Source: Ligula intestinalis (lineage: Eukaryota > Platyhelminthes > Cestoda > Diphyllobothriidea > Diphyllobothriidae). From it: 64,000 nucleotides of DNA. The stretch's first letter is position 1. Each line of letters starts with the position of its first letter. The stretch spans positions 8,945,180 to 9,009,179 of the forward strand of contig JAYGXS010000009.1 of assembly GCA_036362985.1 (NCBI GenBank), written 5' to 3'. A program made the translations under genes and the position numbers. The notes beneath the pieces were generated by a model. That model was not told the origin of the DNA. It did not search any database and was given only the letters and a program-made list of their open reading frames with translations. Of the stretch, positions 1 to 9,668 are shown piece after piece.

Positions 1-36
<36 letters not shown>
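1..36. repeat. (AC)n microsatellite
   Basis: Uninterrupted AC dinucleotide run at the left window edge, so its full length is unknown. It directly abuts a copy of interspersed repeat R2. Confidence 0.97.
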
Positions 37-38
<2 letters not shown>

Positions 39-670
39 CAGTTCCCCCGTCGATTTCGACGATGGGCACCACGCGCTCCAACAAGCCGCAGCAAGCGCTA
101 AAGCAAGCCGCAACTGACACAGAGGTGAGCAGGGCAAGCAATACGCTAGCGACAGCTAGCAGGAGCAACGCAGAGAACTCGTGCGAGAGAAAACAGGAGT
201 TTAGGCAGACTCGCGCAGTATCTACCCACTCGCTCGCCACTCCCACCTCCGTATCCCGTGTAAAGACAAAGTCAATAAGACGGGGGATGAGGGAGGGTGT
301 AGATGGCTGGCGCGATAAACACTCAGCACGCGCACACTTGCATCAGCCATCTTGCTAGGTATGCTCCCGACTGCGCGGGAGTGCCATAAAGGCCACATTA
401 AGAGGGAGCCATTGCAGCCTGACTCTCAGTCCTCCCTCTCCACCCGTACGCACACACAGACACACGCGTACGGAAGGAGCAGCTACGTAGGGGGTCCGAG
501 TTTTCCCGTCAGTTGGCAGACCCTCCAAGCCACGGCTTTTAGCACACCGTGATAGATTCAGACGCATTCAGATTTATTATAGTGAGGGAAGAAACGCGCC
601 GAGGTCAAGCTCTCTCTCCCCCACCGCATAGTGACCGCCTAGCTTGTCGGGCACCCGCAGTGGGGCAACA
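37..670 (+). repeat. Interspersed repeat family R2, + copy
   Basis: A GC-rich non-coding repeat recurring many times in the window. Landmarks are the words CAAGCCGCAGCAAGCGCTAA near 82, GTGTAAAGACAAAGTCAATA near 259, GTGCCATAAAGGCCACATTA near 381 and GGCAGACCCTCCAAGCCACG near 516. The same words in the same order occur at 48500-49380 (+) and 45430-45720 (+), and in reverse at 40670-41300. Short open frames through it are not conserved between copies, so I treat it as a non-autonomous repeat of unknown class. Boundaries are approximate. Confidence 0.75.
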
Positions 671-1250
671 CCCAAGGTGGCTTCTTACATGCACTCCGCT
701 GTAAGGCAGCTTTAAACAGCGCGCTATACAACTTTCATTTGGTGATTTTTTTTGCCCCCAAAGTTGGCTGTTGTGCTGTGTCTGGCGGCACGAAAAAAAG
801 GTCCGGCTGGCCACCGGTTCTCGCCACCTTTTTTCGCGCTTCCACCACCGCTGCCGCCGCCTGTCAATACTGCCTGCAGTTTAGACGCCTCCTGCGCAGA
901 GATCTGGGTAGGTGGGCAAGAGAGATCATTTGCGGTAACCCCCCCTCCCCTCCCCTCCCTTGTGCGTGTGTGTGTTTGTAGACTTCTTCCGCATGCCATG
1001 CACGTGGCGGTCTACATCCACCTGCTACACCTTCACTGCCGTGGGCGCAGCGGACACCTACAGAGGTGTTGATTGAAACAAATGTGCGTGCGTGCGTGCG
1101 CGTGCTCTGATCTGGTTCTATTATTGCCTTGGCCTTTTGCACACCCAGCAGAAGCGTAGGCAGCTTTTACGTCGAGCGCAGCTACTGTGGGGTGGGGCTT
1201 TCCTTCGTGGCAGTGGCCACCGCGAGTACCTCCTCCGTCGGCCGCAAAAT
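671..1250. other. No gene seen; low-complexity intergenic or intronic sequence
   Basis: Contains short pyrimidine runs and TGTG/CGTGCGTG dinucleotide patches (942-980 and 1083-1105). No coding or RNA feature could be supported. Confidence 0.6.
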
Positions 1251-1850
1251 GCCCACCATCATGTGGGTGGATGCGCCCATCTCACCTCAGGCAGCTAGAC
1301 GGCGGCCTGTTGTTGGCGGTGGGGGGAAGAGAGTGAGGTCGACCCTCAGCGAACATTTATTTCCTCACTATAATCAATCTGATGCGCTTGAAGCTATCGC
1401 GCTGCGCTAAAAGCCGTGGTGGCTGGGAGAGTTGCCAAATGACGGGATAACTTGGACACCACAGTCGGCCCAGTATGTACCTTGTTGTGTGTGGGTGGCC
1501 TGACTGGCGGGCTGAGAGTCAGTCTACATTGGTTCCTGCTAAATATGGCCTTTATGGCGCTCCGGCGCACGTGGGTGCCTGCCTAAGGAAACGTGCTGTT
1601 TGGTACGCGTGTTGAGTGTTGGTCGCGCCAGCCGTCTGCGCCGCCCCCCCCTCATCTCCGGCCTTCTTGACTTTAATCTTGACATCGGGTCCCGATATGT
1701 GAGAGTGGGGTAGATTCACCACAAGATTACTCTCACTATAATCCCGTGGGTGTCACCGCGCTTGCATTGAGCTTGCTGAAGCGCGTGGTGGGCATCGTCG
1801 AGAGCGACAATCGTACTGTCGATGCGGACAGAAACTTCACTTGCGGCTTA
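1250..1850 (-). repeat. Interspersed repeat R2, antisense copy (degraded)
   Basis: The order of landmarks is the reverse of the copy at 37-670: CTCACCTCAGGCAGCTAGAC near 1281, GAGTGAGGTCGACCCTCAGC near 1331, then the C-T-A-A-A-A-G-C-C-G-T-G block near 1407. This copy has diverged, and its far edge is vague. Confidence 0.6.
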
Positions 1851-2224
1851 ACAAGCTATGGAACATGAGGAAAGAGAGGGGGAGAAAGTTGAATTATAGC
1901 CCCGAAGAGGGAAACAACGTTGCTTAGACCAAGAACAATCAGTGGCGTTGTAAACGAAGGTTTCAGGGAAAAATAAAGACGGTATTCTGATCAAGCAGGT
2001 TAATAGGACTCTAATAAGCATAATTTAGTACGCCTATCTGCTACTGTATATCCACGAGCATATACGGATGACGATGATGATGATGATGAGAACTTTCAGC
2101 AAAAAAATGGCTCCATTCACGGAGAGCAATAACAAAAGTAATTTAAAGGGTCCAAAACTCAAGAGTAAACGGTCAAAGATCACAGAAAACTCAAAGTAAG
2201 AAGTCGATACGGTTACCACATCAG

Positions 2225-4009
2225 TTATGGAGTCAGGTCGGCCTTCAGCTTCTCAATTTCCGTTTCTTCACGCGTGAGGAAGCGTGCTAAGAATGGGAGT
2301 ATCGAGTTCTGGTAGGCTGATGTACGACATGTCATATGTCGGAAGTTTCGGCGCGTCGTACGTGAAGACTTCACAGCCATTAGTTCGGAGTGGAGAGGGT
2401 GAGTGTCATCACTAAGAATACGGTCCACGAAATTCTTGACCGATTTCAAATGTCGCTGAATTATAAGGTCAGCTAAAAAAGCATAGGAATAGCCGGCAGC
2501 TGAAGAGAGCATGCGGAGAATGCGTTTAATAATAGTCTTTTTTGAGTAGTGCTGGAAAGGTTACTGGAGAGCAGTAAAGAATGAGAGGGAGGATACAAGC
2601 GTCTATAAAACGCCAGATGAGGGCTTGCGGGGTGCGATAAGAACGCACGCGGCGGATATAATATAAAAGTTTGCGGATTTTAATAAAAAGGTCTTCAATA
2701 TGAAGAGTAAATGAGAGGTTGGAAGCTATTGTTACACCAAGATATCGGAAGGAGGATATATTGTTGGGCAGAAAGTCGATGGTTTCAGGACTGGAGGAGG
2801 GTCGCGGCCTGAAGATACTCTGGACTGACTTCCGCTCATTAAGTAAAAAGCCATTTTCTGACGACCATGCTGTGACATGGTCCAATCCATCCTTCAGTGT
2901 TTCAAGATGGGTCTGGCTTTTGAGAGGATGGCCGACAACCATGTCGTCAGCATATTTGACAAACAAGCATGCGTTTGGAGATCGTAGGTCATCAGTATGG
3001 AGGGAACAAATATGAGGAGATAATATAGAACCCTGCAGAACTCCACAATTGTTGGGAAGGATCGTCGATTTTCGCTTCCCGCTCTGAACGAATTGGGTGC
3101 GGGAAATAAGATAGTCCCCAAGCCAAGAGACGGCCCAGCCAGGAGAGCCGCATGCAGAGGTTTTATTAAGAAGAAGATTTCGCGGGATCGTGTTGAAGGC
3201 TGAAGATTAGTCAAGAAAGGCACATGCATATGAACGACATCCCTTGTTCAAGTCTCTAAGAGCAGAGTGGACTACCAGAGCAACAGCATCTAGTGTACTA
3301 CGCCTAGCCTCATATGCAAACTGCAAGGGATCAGAAAAATTGGATGAAAAAGGCTTAATGATGTCCAAAGCTACTCGTTCTGTAAGTTTGAGGAGTGCAC
3401 AAGAGCAGGCGATTGGGCGAAAGGATTTGGGTCCCGTTGAAGTGTTTTTTTTTTCGGGATAGGAGTGATTTTGACCGAACGCCAGCCGTCAGGAATCTTG
3501 GACTCCATGAAAGATAAATTAATAAGATGTGCCAAGACAGGAGCTAATTGAAAAGAGCAAGATTTAAGGAGAAATGGGGAGACGCCATCTGGTCCGGCAG
3601 CTGTTGTACCTTTGACCTTGTTTAGGTGTTTCATGACTGTTTCCACGGACACTGGAAAGAAATCACTTGGTGGTAAGGAAATATCATTTGTCGGGAGATA
3701 GGAGTCGGTGGGATTGTGGATGAAGTTTGAGTTTAAGCTGTCTAGGTCAGCATCAACATGTGCCAGTGTATTGCATTGACCAGTGAGACGTTTGAGACTC
3801 TTCCATATTTCGGAGGAAGTGAGAGGAGCGTAAGATGTAGAAGAAGTAAAAAGCTGACTAACAAGAAGGTCATTCAGCCTGGAAATCTCACGCTTTATCT
3901 GGACTTTCATATCCTTTAGTCTATCTCGCAGACCTAGTTTATAGAGCAATTCCTTTTGACGTCTCAAAGTTTTTTGGTGGGGAGAAGATATTCTGTCAGG
4001 TCTAACCAT
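2225..4009 (-). pseudogene. LINE-A reverse transcriptase and C-terminal region, frameshifted
   Basis: Three pieces of one reverse transcriptase. 4009-3446 holds the linker and early palm (KVKGTTAAGPDGVSPFLLKS, then DGWRSVKITPIPKKK). A frameshift in an A-run near 3446 leads to FRPIACSCALLKLTERVALD, the QFAYEARRSTLDAV region and the motif A area CAFLD-stop-SSAFNTIPRN, where the residue after the Asp is now TAA. The catalytic motif C, FVKYADDMVVG, is near 2960. A second frameshift at an A-run near 2540 leads to the C-terminal piece ending at 2225 (PLHSELMAVKSSRTTRRNFR and CRTSAYQNSILPFLARFLT), which resembles CR1-type C-termini. Inactive as read. Confidence 0.82.
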
Positions 4010-4027
4010 GGCAGTGTCAAGATGACA

Positions 4028-5089
4028 TCAGACGTTAAAAATTTTGTTTAAAAAAGTAGTGAAATGTCTACAGCATGACTCGACATCTGAGTACTCTAGA
4101 AGGGTAGAAATATTGCCAGATATGACGGTCTGGAGCAAAGAATTATTATGCAGGGAGGTGTCTCGAACCCTTAGTTTCCTCTCGGGCGTTGCTAACAGCC
4201 CTTTGTTAGAGCTACAATAGATGGTTGGCCAGCCCAATAACACAGAATGATCTGAGCCTGCCAATGGTGCTCTATTTTTGACCACAAAAAGTTTGGGATG
4301 GTTGGTCAATGTGTGATCTAGAGGGGCGTCAGCACGAGTGTTGAAGGAAACTAAGTCGTCAAAACCTAACAGTGTAAGGGGGCGAAGATTTACACGGTTG
4401 AAATCACCGCTTAAAATTATGACATGCTCGCAAGACAGTGCAGCAAGTTTTTGGGAAAGAAAATCAAAAAAGGTGCCTAAAGCACGTTGGCATGTAGAGG
4501 GAGGAATGTAAATACTGACAAAAATGATGCCTTTGGAATTACTTAAAAATCTGGGCTTGCATACTACAGCAATGGCGTCTATTAAGTCGTCTGAATAAGA
4601 GAATAGGGACTTACAATTTGTGCACCATTGCTGGTTTACAAAGACAGCCACTCCACCACCTCTGCCGCTGGTTAAGGATTTTCTGTCCGAACGATAGGCG
4701 TAAAAATATTGTGGGGTGATGAGTTCCGCTTCAATGTTGCTGTTAAGCCAAGTTTCTTGCAGACAGATGACTGCAGAGTTCTTATGTTCTCTTTTCAACA
4801 TGAGTTCCGATAATTCGACACTTTTGTTAAACAGGGATTTGCAATTTGTCGACATGAAACCTGGAAGTGACAATTCTTGTAGAGGCTTACGTTTGTTTCC
4901 TTGTTGCCAACCTGATCTGTGTGTTCTTTTCCGTGTGGTGCAGAGAATTGTCGAAGACATTGAATTGCAAATGCGACAGATTGGCCTCATTTGAAAAATG
5001 TTGGAATGTTGATGTGTTGTACATAAGATAACTTCTTTTCGTGCATTTAAAAAGGTAGCCGTGTACTGTAGAAATGGCCTCATGATCAC
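4028..5089 (-). CDS. LINE-A endonuclease domain (EEP/APE-like), ORF fragment
   Basis: Encodes 353 residues. About 55 N-terminal residues contain a Cys-rich patch (RPICRICN), followed by an exonuclease-endonuclease-phosphatase domain. Visible family motifs in order are FMSTNCKSLFNKS (substrate Asn), VICLQETWL (catalytic Glu), GRGGGVAVFV, SIYIPPSTCQ, IILSGDFNRVN (catalytic Asp/Asn) and AGSDHSVLLG (catalytic His). In LINEs this enzyme nicks target DNA to prime reverse transcription. The ORF ends at a TGA that is TGC (Cys) in the sister copy near 26132. Reading continues in the same frame into the reverse transcriptase part, so this is one broken ORF, not two genes. The start is the first Met and may not be the native one. 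Confidence 0.85.
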   Translation of the reverse strand: MIMRPFLQYTATFLNARKEVILCTTHQHSNIFQMRPICRICNSMSSTILCTTRKRTHRSGWQQGNKRKPLQELSLPGFMSTNCKSLFNKSVELSELMLKREHKNSAVICLQETWLNSNIEAELITPQYFYAYRSDRKSLTSGRGGGVAVFVNQQWCTNCKSLFSYSDDLIDAIAVVCKPRFLSNSKGIIFVSIYIPPSTCQRALGTFFDFLSQKLAALSCEHVIILSGDFNRVNLRPLTLLGFDDLVSFNTRADAPLDHTLTNHPKLFVVKNRAPLAGSDHSVLLGWPTIYCSSNKGLLATPERKLRVRDTSLHNNSLLQTVISGNISTLLEYSDVESCCRHFTTFLNKIFNV

Positions 5090-5176
5090 AGCAGAGGATT
5101 AGGGAGGATGGTGTAGGATAATAGATTCCCGCGAGAATGGAGAGCAAAAAAAGGGTGGCTCAAATTCGAAAGCCGC

Positions 5177-5352
5177 GAGCTCGATAGCTCAATGGTTAAG
5201 GCGTTCACCTCTGACCGGAGAGACGCGAGTTCGAAACCCGCGAGTGTGGCATCAAAACTGGCGTTGGTTTTCGTTACCTGATGAAGGCAAATAAGCCAGA
5301 AATGGTCATTGTAGTGTCTCATGTCTTTGTCAGTAATGCCCTTCTGCCTATA
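5177..5352 (+). mobile_element. tRNA-headed SINE copy S1 carrying a hammerhead-like core
   Basis: The head (5179-5250) resembles a tRNA pol III promoter: A-box-like TAGCTCAATGGTTAAGGCG at 5185 and B-box-like GAGTTCGAAACCCG at 5228. After a short linker comes the block CTGATGAAGGCAAATAAGCC at 5278, then GAAATGGTCATT, then a tail TCTTTGTCAGTAATGCC before TTCTGCCTA. A second copy starts 311 bp downstream. The element sits against the 5' end of LINE-A copy 1, in the opposite orientation. Confidence 0.75.
5272..5316 (+). ncRNA. Hammerhead ribozyme-like motif (SINE class, copy S1)
   Basis: Hand fold of a type I hammerhead. Stem I pairs CGTTAC (5272-5277) with GTAGTG (5311-5316): six pairs, two of them G-U. 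The core CTGATGA is at 5278-5284. Stem II is GGC/GCC closing AAATAA, with an A-A mismatch where G10.1-C11.1 is usual. GAAA is at 5299-5302. Stem III is two pairs (AT/AT) around GGTC, and the predicted cleavage base is T5310. The layout matches the minimal hammerheads known from schistosome SINE-like satellites and Penelope elements. Not tested by covariance search. Confidence 0.65.
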
Positions 5353-5487
5353 TCTTAGCCGTCCCGCGGTGGAAGCTCGAGTGAGAGCTCCAATGCGAAC
5401 ATGGATGTACGAGCGTTTCTTTTATCAGATCGGTTTAGGCGTATCTGCTACTGTATATTGCAGATGTAATGCTGACAAGACTGCGAA

Positions 5488-5690
5488 CTTCGTAGCTCAA
5501 TAGTTAGGGCATTCACCTCTGACCGGACAGACGCGAGTTCTAAACTCGAGTGTTGCAGCAAGTTCAGCAGCAATACTGGAGTTGGGTATCGCTACCTGAT
5601 GAAGGCAAATAAGCCAGAAATGGCCATTTTGCTGTCCCATGTCTTTGTCGGTAATGCCCTTCTGTCTACATAATTCAATAAAAGCAAATA
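5488..5690 (+). mobile_element. tRNA-headed SINE copy S2
   Basis: Same architecture as S1: A-box-like TAGCTCAATAGTTAGGGC at 5502, a degraded B-box (GAGTTCTAAACTCG at 5536), the linker, then CTGATGAAGGCAAATAAGCC at 5596 and the tail TCTTTGTCGGTAATGCCCTT near 5643. It ends in an A-rich stretch (AATTCAATAAAAG). Confidence 0.72.
5590..5634 (+). ncRNA. Hammerhead-like motif, degraded (SINE copy S2)
   Basis: CTGATGA (5596-5602), GGC/GCC stem II, GAAA (5617-5620) and a TGGCCATT stem III plus cleavage region are intact. Stem I is broken: GCTAC no longer pairs with TTGCTG. It is probably inactive but records the same module. Confidence 0.5.
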
Positions 5691-5756
5691 AGGGTGGGGG
5701 GGCGAGAGACAGGGAGGACAATTTGGGCCTTGCTTCGTGGTGCGCATCGTGTATGT

Positions 5757-6240
5757 GTTGTAGCCCATTGTTGGGTCAGAAGTGCCCGCCGGAATCCAAA
5801 CTGGGAGTAGTTGGGGGACGGAGAAAAGCCGAGAAGTCGACCAACTTGAGCCAAAGGTCCACGAGGGTGAGTTGGGTGCTTGGCCGGAAACTGCAGACGA
5901 ACAGATGCTGACAAGCATGCATAGAAGTGTCGCAGTCGGGACAGCAGTCGAGTGTGGATGGGTCGAGTCGGTGTTGGTACTGTCGGAGGACCATTGAGTA
6001 GCTACTGCGCAGTTGAGCCTGAGTACAGCGAGTGACCCTCTGGAGATGTTTTTCTGAGGCCGCAATCGGAGGTGGATAGCCACCCAAAAGAACCGGGGGC
6101 GGTAACCTCGTTTCTCCTCGACAACGGCTCTCTGGTGGAGAGGCTGGAAGCCTGTCTTGGTGGCAGAGCTATCAACAGGTAGATCCGCGAGAGACGAGGA
6201 GAGCTCAAATAGACGGCCGAACGTTGCGGCTGGTAGTGCG
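5757..6240 (-). mobile_element. LINE-B 3' end, antisense
   Basis: Read antisense, this encodes the C-terminal segment of a non-LTR retrotransposon with a conserved Cys/His signature: near 5935 a DCCPDCDTS-type block, followed by LFVCSFRPSTQLTLVDLWLK and a stop near 5780. The same protein segment is better preserved at 38345-39043 (CPDCGVSPHDCRHLFACSSR). The 5' parts are missing, as expected for incomplete reverse transcription. Confidence 0.7.
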
Positions 6241-6802
6241 CATCTTCGAGAGCGATGGTCGTGTCAGGTGGGCGCAGTTGGCGTCGCACCGTCTTCTCGC
6301 GTAAACAGGCTCGCGCGAATGTGTGTGTGTGTGTGTGTATGTGTGCGTCCGATAATTGCTCTTGCCGCCGCCGCCGCAGCCGCCGCCTGGTCATCGTGTC
6401 TGAGCTAACAGACGCACCCGTAGTGAACGATTTTGAAGCTGCTGCCGCATGGCGATGCCGGGACGTCGTCGCCGCTGCTGATGGCCACAGCGGCATGTTG
6501 TAGTCTCCTCTCGCCCAAAACTGGGTCAGCGCTGGTGCGCGAACGAGCACACGCGCCTACCGACTGCCGTCGGCGGTAGACTGATGATAATGATGAACCG
6601 GATGACGACCAAAGAGCCTGCCGTTTGGAGCAGGAGGAGTTCCTCGTGTGTGGTGGTGGGGCCAGACGCCGGCTGGTGGTAAACTGTCCACCACCATGCC
6701 GTCGTCATTATCACTGGGTTGTTTCTCTTTTCCGACCTCCTCCTCCTCCTCCTCGAAACCTACTCGATTTGTAGGTACCTTTTCGTGGTACACTTTGGGG
6801 AT

Positions 6803-7040
6803 TAGCAGATAGCATTGCGGCAACAGCAACAGAGAGGCTGGAATGACCATTTCGGACTCATTAGCTATCACCACCATCATCGTCATCAGTCAGTCCTGCC
6901 CGGCCCCATGTGATGCACCACCACCACCACCACCACCCGAGGCTTTAACACACTACCTTTATTTGCTCAGAAGTCTAATGCTCTAACCATGTTGGCCACG
7001 AGGTTGTTGTCTTGCCTATTTAGATTGGGAGATATGGACA
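6803..7040 (-). mobile_element. SINE copy S3, antisense
   Basis: Antisense copy of the tRNA-headed SINE. In + orientation the order is tail (GATAGCATTGCGGCAACAGC, 6808), hammerhead block (GGAATGACCATTTCGG, 6840), a microsatellite-expanded interior (CACCACCATCATCGTCATC) and the tRNA-like head with GTCTAATGCTCTAACCATG near 6973. The expansion lies inside the would-be stem II. Confidence 0.62.
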
Positions 7041-8000
7041 CTCGTCCACTATAAGCTATTATGACTACCGCTTCCGCGAAAGCGTAGTGTGTGATTACAC
7101 TGCGTCCACCTCATCACCACTTCTCTGTTTGGCTTGCTACCTGCGTCCTAATCGCCGCGCATACGCCGAAAGTCTGTCTCTACTCCCTCTCCCCGGGCTA
7201 CTAAGGAAGGTAAAGCCGCCGTATAGACTGCACAGTAAGGGGTCATTACCGCCCCATTGTGCCAGTCTGAAGGGTAATCGAGCAGCAGCAGCAGTAGCTA
7301 GCGCGTTAGATTTATTACTTGTGAGGAGGGAAGTCGCGTTCTAAGAATCCTCCCCTTGTCTCCACTCCTTCATGCACCCCAGTCCGGCAGGCAGTGGCTG
7401 GTGCGGACTTAAGCCGGCCTGCCAGGCGACATGGTCTGTTTAGGCTCACGTAACGACTGATTTCCTGTTTGACACACGCACACACAGACACTGGGAGGAA
7501 AGTGAGGCCTTTTGTTGTCCATGCAATGGCGCCAAAGCCTTCTCTCTGTGAACTTTTTTACAGGCAGTAGCGCTGTCAGTGGGGCAGGACTGCCTTTAAT
7601 CTATTTTGGGGCGCCTTTAGTCTCGTTTCCAGACCATTTTGCTCGAAGAACCGCATCCTCGCCTATTATCATTCCGTCTGTAGACGGCCATCGCTTCTCC
7701 TCCCCCCGCCTGCCTAAAAAAGCAGTGCAATTTCCCGTTTTTTCTTTGGAAGGGAAGATTTGGCGAAATGGTTGGAGTGGTCGCGTTTTATACTCGTGTG
7801 GTGGTTGCTCAGGGTTTGTGTGTACATGCGAAGACACATAAGGGCGAGCGGAGAATCCTTGCCACCTGTAAAAGGCTGTAAGCTGGAAAGCAAACCCGAA
7901 ATAGAACCCACCCTCTCGGCGTTACTATCTCATCATTATTGCACATTTGCACTAGGATCGGAATTTTGTACCTTGGAGATCAAGTGGTATTTCCAATAAC
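7041..8000. other. No gene seen; diverged repeat sequence
   Basis: Mixed sequence with weak resemblance to R2 around 7260-7500. No coding exon with family similarity or acceptable splice context was found. Confidence 0.5.
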
Positions 8001-8142
8001 TTGAAATTTGAACCGCTATCACAGAAGCCTACTGCATGTGGTGGGCATCCGGTCTCATATGTGGTACGCGTAGACAGAAGTTTTGAGGTTGGTTTTCCCA
8101 TCGGAGGAGAGAGTGCGGTAGATATTTCGAAAGTTTCTGTCA

Positions 8143-8187
8143 TGTCTCTGATGAAGAATAAGCGACAGCTGTTGAAACGTCAGGCGA
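8143..8187 (+). ncRNA. Hammerhead-like motif, GAAACGTC class
   Basis: CTGATGA at 8148-8154 and GAAACGTC at 8174-8181. Stem I TGTCT (8143-8147) pairs with AGGCG (8182-8186) through five pairs, two of them G-U. Stem III would be the self-complementary ACGT, with predicted cleavage after C8181. Stem II is weak here (an AGC/GCT hairpin inside the 19-nt interval). The following stretch (AATAAAAGTGTTGTCCCAGCG) also follows the copies at 43240 and, diverged, at 50090, and ends in a TCT-rich tail. Confidence 0.5.
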
Positions 8188-8329
8188 ATAAAAGTGTTGT
8201 CCCAGCGCCCGAATCTTCTTCTTACGGCTAACTCTGTTAGTCACAGGGTCCATATCCACCTCCGATCGTTTTGACTCGGGCCTGTTATCGGAACCCGAGT
8301 GGCTAGGGAAGGAAGGAGTGCGGTAGATG

Positions 8330-8640
8330 TGGCGCAAGTCTGCCTCGCTTTTAACTTATTGACGCACAAGTAACCGGGGCTGCGTCTACTCCGTGCGCTA
8401 AAAACAGTGGCGTGGCAGGTTGTGAATTGATGGGCTAATTCGGACCATGCAGTCCGTCTAGTGTGTGTTTGTGTGGAGATCTGAGAGTCAGGCTGCAATG
8501 ACTGCTTCTTAACGTGGCCTCTATGGCACTCCCACTCCTTGAGATTCGGACCGGGTGTGGCGGCACGCTCAGGGTGGGGGCGGGGGAAGGGCTCGGGCCG
8601 CGCCAGCCAACCGCGCCCTCTTCTGCCCTCGGTCTTCTTG
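8330..8640 (-). repeat. Interspersed repeats R3 and R2, antisense fragment
   Basis: R3 landmark GTAGATGTGGCGCAAGTC near 8323, followed by reversed R2 words (AGAGTCAGGCTGCAATGAC near 8481 and GGCACTCCCACTCC near 8525). Non-coding. Confidence 0.5.
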
Positions 8641-9030
8641 ACTTGAATCCAAATGCGCTATACGTATACATGCTATGAGGCCTGTGGATGACGTAGAAGT
8701 CTGTGTTACCCTGAATATATCCGTATGCAAATCAAGGTTGCGTCCTCCTCGTGGGCCTCTGACAGTCGAACTGCCTTAGCGGTAGCTTTCACTTTTGTCT
8801 TCCCTACCGCCCGATCATTTCCACAGAATTTTACTGTTACTGGTGGATGAGGAGGAGTAGGCGTTTATGCGAATAGTGAGGGAAGAAGACTTGGGCGGCA
8901 ACCGCACTGCTGTGCCACTGTCTCTCCCTACCTTGTCCCTTGCGTGGTCTCCAGTATGCTAAATTGTCTGAACGTTTCCTGTCTGCACTACCCATTATTT
9001 ATCATTGTTTTTTTCTTTTCTCCTCTACAG

Positions 9031-9089
9031 ATGCCTGCCACACACTGGTCTGCGCTCTAATGCTCCTCAACACGGATCTGCACAACCAG
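9031..9089 (+). CDS. PSD: EFA6/PSD ARF-GEF, Sec7-domain exon (exon A)
   Basis: A 59-nt exon after the acceptor TTTCTCCTCTACAG (ending 9030) and before the donor GTTAGT at 9090. It translates as (D)ACHTLVCALMLLNTDLHNQ. This is the hallmark second motif of Sec7 domains, which together with motif 1 forms the groove that contacts ARF switch regions. The wording (L-C-A-L-M-L-L-N-T-D-L-H) fits the EFA6/PSD family, where ALMLLNTDLHG is usual, better than the cytohesins or BIG proteins. The intron is phase 1 on the left and phase 0 on the right. The next exon continues the same domain. No upstream Sec7 exons (the helices with the catalytic Glu) were found in 1-9030. Confidence 0.9.
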
Positions 9090-9322
9090 GTTAGTTATGG
9101 ACCACATTAGGGCTCCTGCACTATCACTTCTCCTTCCTCACCCCTCTCCATCCATCTCTCCCTACCTACCTCCTTCCCTACCACTGCTAGTCTTCCTTTT
9201 GTGGCTCCTCACCAACATCGTCAGCTGGTAGACTGACTGATGTCTTCGAATATTGATACTCGTTGATAAACTTTCACTTCTGCCTTGGGGCTCACCATCG
9301 AGCCCAACCAGCAGAGCGGCTG

Positions 9323-9520
9323 GTAGACTAGGCAGCCGGAATTGCCGACAAAGACAATGGAGGCGGCTGAAATGGACATTTTCGGCTCATTAGCTATCGT
9401 CAGTCAGTCAGTCCGTCAGTCATACCAAACCCCAAGTTGTGCTCCACCCGAAGCTCAACCCCGCGACCTTTTGATCAGAAGTCTAACGCTCTAACCATCG
9501 AGCCACGGGCTTGTCGGTTA
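9323..9520 (-). mobile_element. SINE copy S4, antisense
   Basis: Order on the + strand is tail CTAGGCAGCCGGAATTGCCG (9329), hammerhead block (AAATGGACATTTTCGGCTC, 9371), then a tRNA-like head ending with AAGTCTAACGCTCTAACCAT near 9480. Antisense, the core reads CTGACGA then GAAAATGTCCATT, so the hammerhead residues are partly kept. Confidence 0.65.
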
Positions 9521-9609
9521 AGACCGGGAGCTGTTGATATTAATAGTGCTAAAAGATTCGATTCCCGGGTTGTAAATCAGAAGAAAAAGGAGCGTTCAAC
9601 GGGAGAAGT

Positions 9610-9668
9610 TTATTACAAGCCTGACGTTCCGGGTAGTTGCCTCGTCTACCCATCTTCAGAGAATGTAT
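9610..9668 (-). ncRNA. Hammerhead-like motif with strong stem II (ACGT class)
   Basis: Antisense reading: CTGAAGA (complement of 9653-9659; CUGANGA with N=A), one T, then a perfect six-pair stem II GGGTAG/CTACCC around ACGAGGCAA. GGAA follows in place of GAAA, and then CGTC, giving the self-complementary ACGT stem III. Cleavage is predicted after that C, before AGGC. Stem I is short (TCT with AGG). One core substitution (A13 to G) suggests an inactive but recent copy. Confidence 0.55.

Larger units (their letters stand above)
2052..5177 (-). mobile_element. LINE-A copy 1: CR1/Jockey-like non-LTR retrotransposon, nearly full length
   Basis: Antisense LINE of about 3.1 kb with an apurinic-type endonuclease followed by reverse transcriptase and a C-terminal region. 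The 5' end is defined by the word CAAATTCGAAAGCCGCG at 5161-5177, where homology to the copies ending at 27307 and 32966 also stops. The 3' side ends in an ATG/ATC trinucleotide run near 2069-2090, typical of LINE tails. The reading frame carries two nonsense changes (near 4028 and 3206) and two frameshifts at A-runs (near 3446 and 2540), so the copy is inactive unless these are homopolymer errors. It lies in the PSD-gene region, antisense to that gene. Confidence 0.85.
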
